Program-made: the position numbers and the translations under genes
Shown here: positions 6,139 to 7,102 of the stretch, in pieces
Layout of the letters: each line of letters starts with the position of its first letter
Position numbering within the stretch: position 1 is the stretch's first letter
Assembly: GCA_946184195.1 (NCBI GenBank)
Contig: CAMHEP010000076.1
Coordinates: 1 to 7,102, forward strand
Length of the DNA: 7,102 nucleotides
DNA from: an uncultured Bacteroidales bacterium
GTDB taxonomy: Bacteria > Bacteroidota > Bacteroidia > Bacteroidales > Paludibacteraceae
Direction: 5' to 3'
The notes under the pieces: generated by a model
Told to the model about the DNA's origin: nothing
Database searches by the model: none
The model's input: only the letters and a program-made list of their open reading frames with translations

Positions 6139-7102
6139 TAATCGTCCTGTACTTATGATGCGTTTCTCCGTCTCGTAGAAACCGTATATGTACACTCGTC
6201 CCGGAACGAGTTGGATATCCATGCCACTCTCACCACGTACATCGAATAGTTTCTCCTGACCGTTCTGGTCTACACTGACCTGTGCATCGTTCGGATCGCA
6301 TGTAGGCACTTTCACGTAGTTAGTCACCATTCCCGAACCATTATAGAGGAAGAAGGTTACATCCTTGCGAGTTGTGGCTACACGGATAACCCCGTTACCC
6401 ATACATTTAACGAGCACATCGTTAGCTTGCGGCTGTGCAGCGTCGTCAACCTTAGTCTCCGGGAAGAAGATTTGGTAAACGCGTTTATCCCCATTTGCGG
6501 CAATGACCGTCACAATCATCGTGTCGTTAGCATTCGCCGGGGTCCGACTAATAACAGCCGTTGTATCCATAGGTACAAAATTCAAAGTTGGCGGCACATC
6601 ACCTACCATCAGCGTGTAGGTATAGAAACTTACCTCCGGATCAAAGTCAAAGAACTCGGTCTGCTTCGTTCTGTCCTCAGCGTTCACCACATAAATCATC
6701 TCCAGACGGTTCTCCGCACTCTGCTCTATTACTTGATGCAAGACATACGCTTCGCGAGTTACGCCGTCCTCTGCCGTTACCGTAATTGTAATATTGGAGT
6801 CTTCATCCTCCATAATCGTATAACTTGCAGCAGCAAAGGTCGTGGTTACCTTAACATCCAGAGCGTGGAAGAAGTCTCCCTCCACGGAACCTAACGGATA
6901 TAGTTTTGTATACTCATGTACATCGGCAGAGAATTCCTCCAGCGCCATGCCGCGTACTATAATGGCACTCAACGTAGCATCGCTACTTCGCGTGATAGTA
7001 AAGCGGATAGAATAGGTCTCCTCAACCACGTCACTATTATCGCCAACCGCTTGAACATAGATATTGACAATAGAGTCATAGCGGGGAGCACCACTAATAA
7101 CA
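6127..7102 (-). CDS. secreted/surface protein with cadherin-like beta-sandwich repeats, 3' part
   Basis: The reading frame is open to the window edge, so the 324 visible residues are only the C-terminal part; a GTG at 7029 is internal, since coding-like sequence (SGAPRYDSIVNIYVQAVG) continues upstream of it in frame. Three tandem modules resemble the cadherin-like beta-sandwich repeats common in Bacteroidetes: the end of one (visible residues 1-37), a full one at about 38-125 (SDATLSAIIVRG through ITITVTAEDGVTREAYVLH), and another at about 129-214 (ENRLEMIYVVNA through IVTVIAANGDKRVYQIFF). Each closes with the I-x-V-x-A-x-(D/N)G-x-Y strand pattern. After a linker, residues 226-324 resemble a type IX secretion sorting domain (VTFFLYNGSGMV, then DIQLVPGRVYIYGF, ending GRLLVL); this is inferred by pattern. 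The role is likely surface binding or scaffolding, with no enzymatic motif visible. Its stop (TAG, 6127-6129) lies inside the end of the synthase gene. Confidence 0.75.
   Translation of the reverse strand, partial: VISGAPRYDSIVNIYVQAVGDNSDVVEETYSIRFTITRSSDATLSAIIVRGMALEEFSADVHEYTKLYPLGSVEGDFFHALDVKVTTTFAAASYTIMEDEDSNITITVTAEDGVTREAYVLHQVIEQSAENRLEMIYVVNAEDRTKQTEFFDFDPEVSFYTYTLMVGDVPPTLNFVPMDTTAVISRTPANANDTMIVTVIAANGDKRVYQIFFPETKVDDAAQPQANDVLVKCMGNGVIRVATTRKDVTFFLYNGSGMVTNYVKVPTCDPNDAQVSVDQNGQEKLFDVRGESGMDIQLVPGRVYIYGFYETEKRIISTGRLLVL

Noticed and set aside
6162..6182. GTTTCT/AGAAAC stem after the synthase stop as its terminator
   Set aside because: Six weak base pairs with a 9-base loop and no following T-run; it lies in coding sequence of the opposing gene.

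Overview
This 7.1-kb window looks like ordinary chromosomal DNA from a member of the Bacteroidetes, probably the order Bacteroidales. Three upstream regions carry the lineage-specific promoter form (TTTG, about 20 bp, then TAnnTTTG), and no start codon has a clear Shine-Dalgarno sequence. The DAHP synthase/chorismate mutase fusion, with the mutase at the C-terminus, and the possible type IX secretion tail on the last gene also fit that group. I cannot assign a genus from the sequence alone.

Layout, left to right. (1) Bases 1-78 probably hold the last 25 codons of an unidentified upstream gene. (2) An AT-rich spacer carries two short tandem duplications and a clear promoter. (3) A 439-residue exported endonuclease/exonuclease/phosphatase-family protein is on + (210-1529). 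(4) It converges, with a 14-bp gap, on a 261-residue NlpC/P60 cell-wall peptidase with SH3-like N-terminal domains on - (1544-2329). (5) A 114-bp divergent spacer holds two overlapping, near mirror-image promoters, one for the peptidase and one for valS. (6) valS (2444-5113, +) overlaps by 4 bases a bifunctional DAHP synthase/chorismate mutase (5110-6138, +). (7) The window ends with the 3' part of a large minus-strand surface or secreted protein made of cadherin-like beta-sandwich repeats (6127 to beyond 7102). It overlaps the synthase gene tail to tail by 12 bp.

Functional picture: valS and the synthase form one transcription unit, probably translationally coupled, that joins tRNA charging to the entry step and the Phe/Tyr branch step of aromatic amino-acid synthesis. 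The peptidase probably recycles murein peptides. The nuclease-like protein and the beta-sandwich protein are predicted to be exported.

I found no CRISPR array, defence system, transposon, tRNA, riboswitch or other new multigene system. The unusual content is regulatory and architectural: a symmetric back-to-back promoter, a strong intrinsic terminator for the minus-strand gene buried inside the opposing coding sequence, and two small tandem duplications, one of which repeats a stop codon and the other a promoter -33 box.
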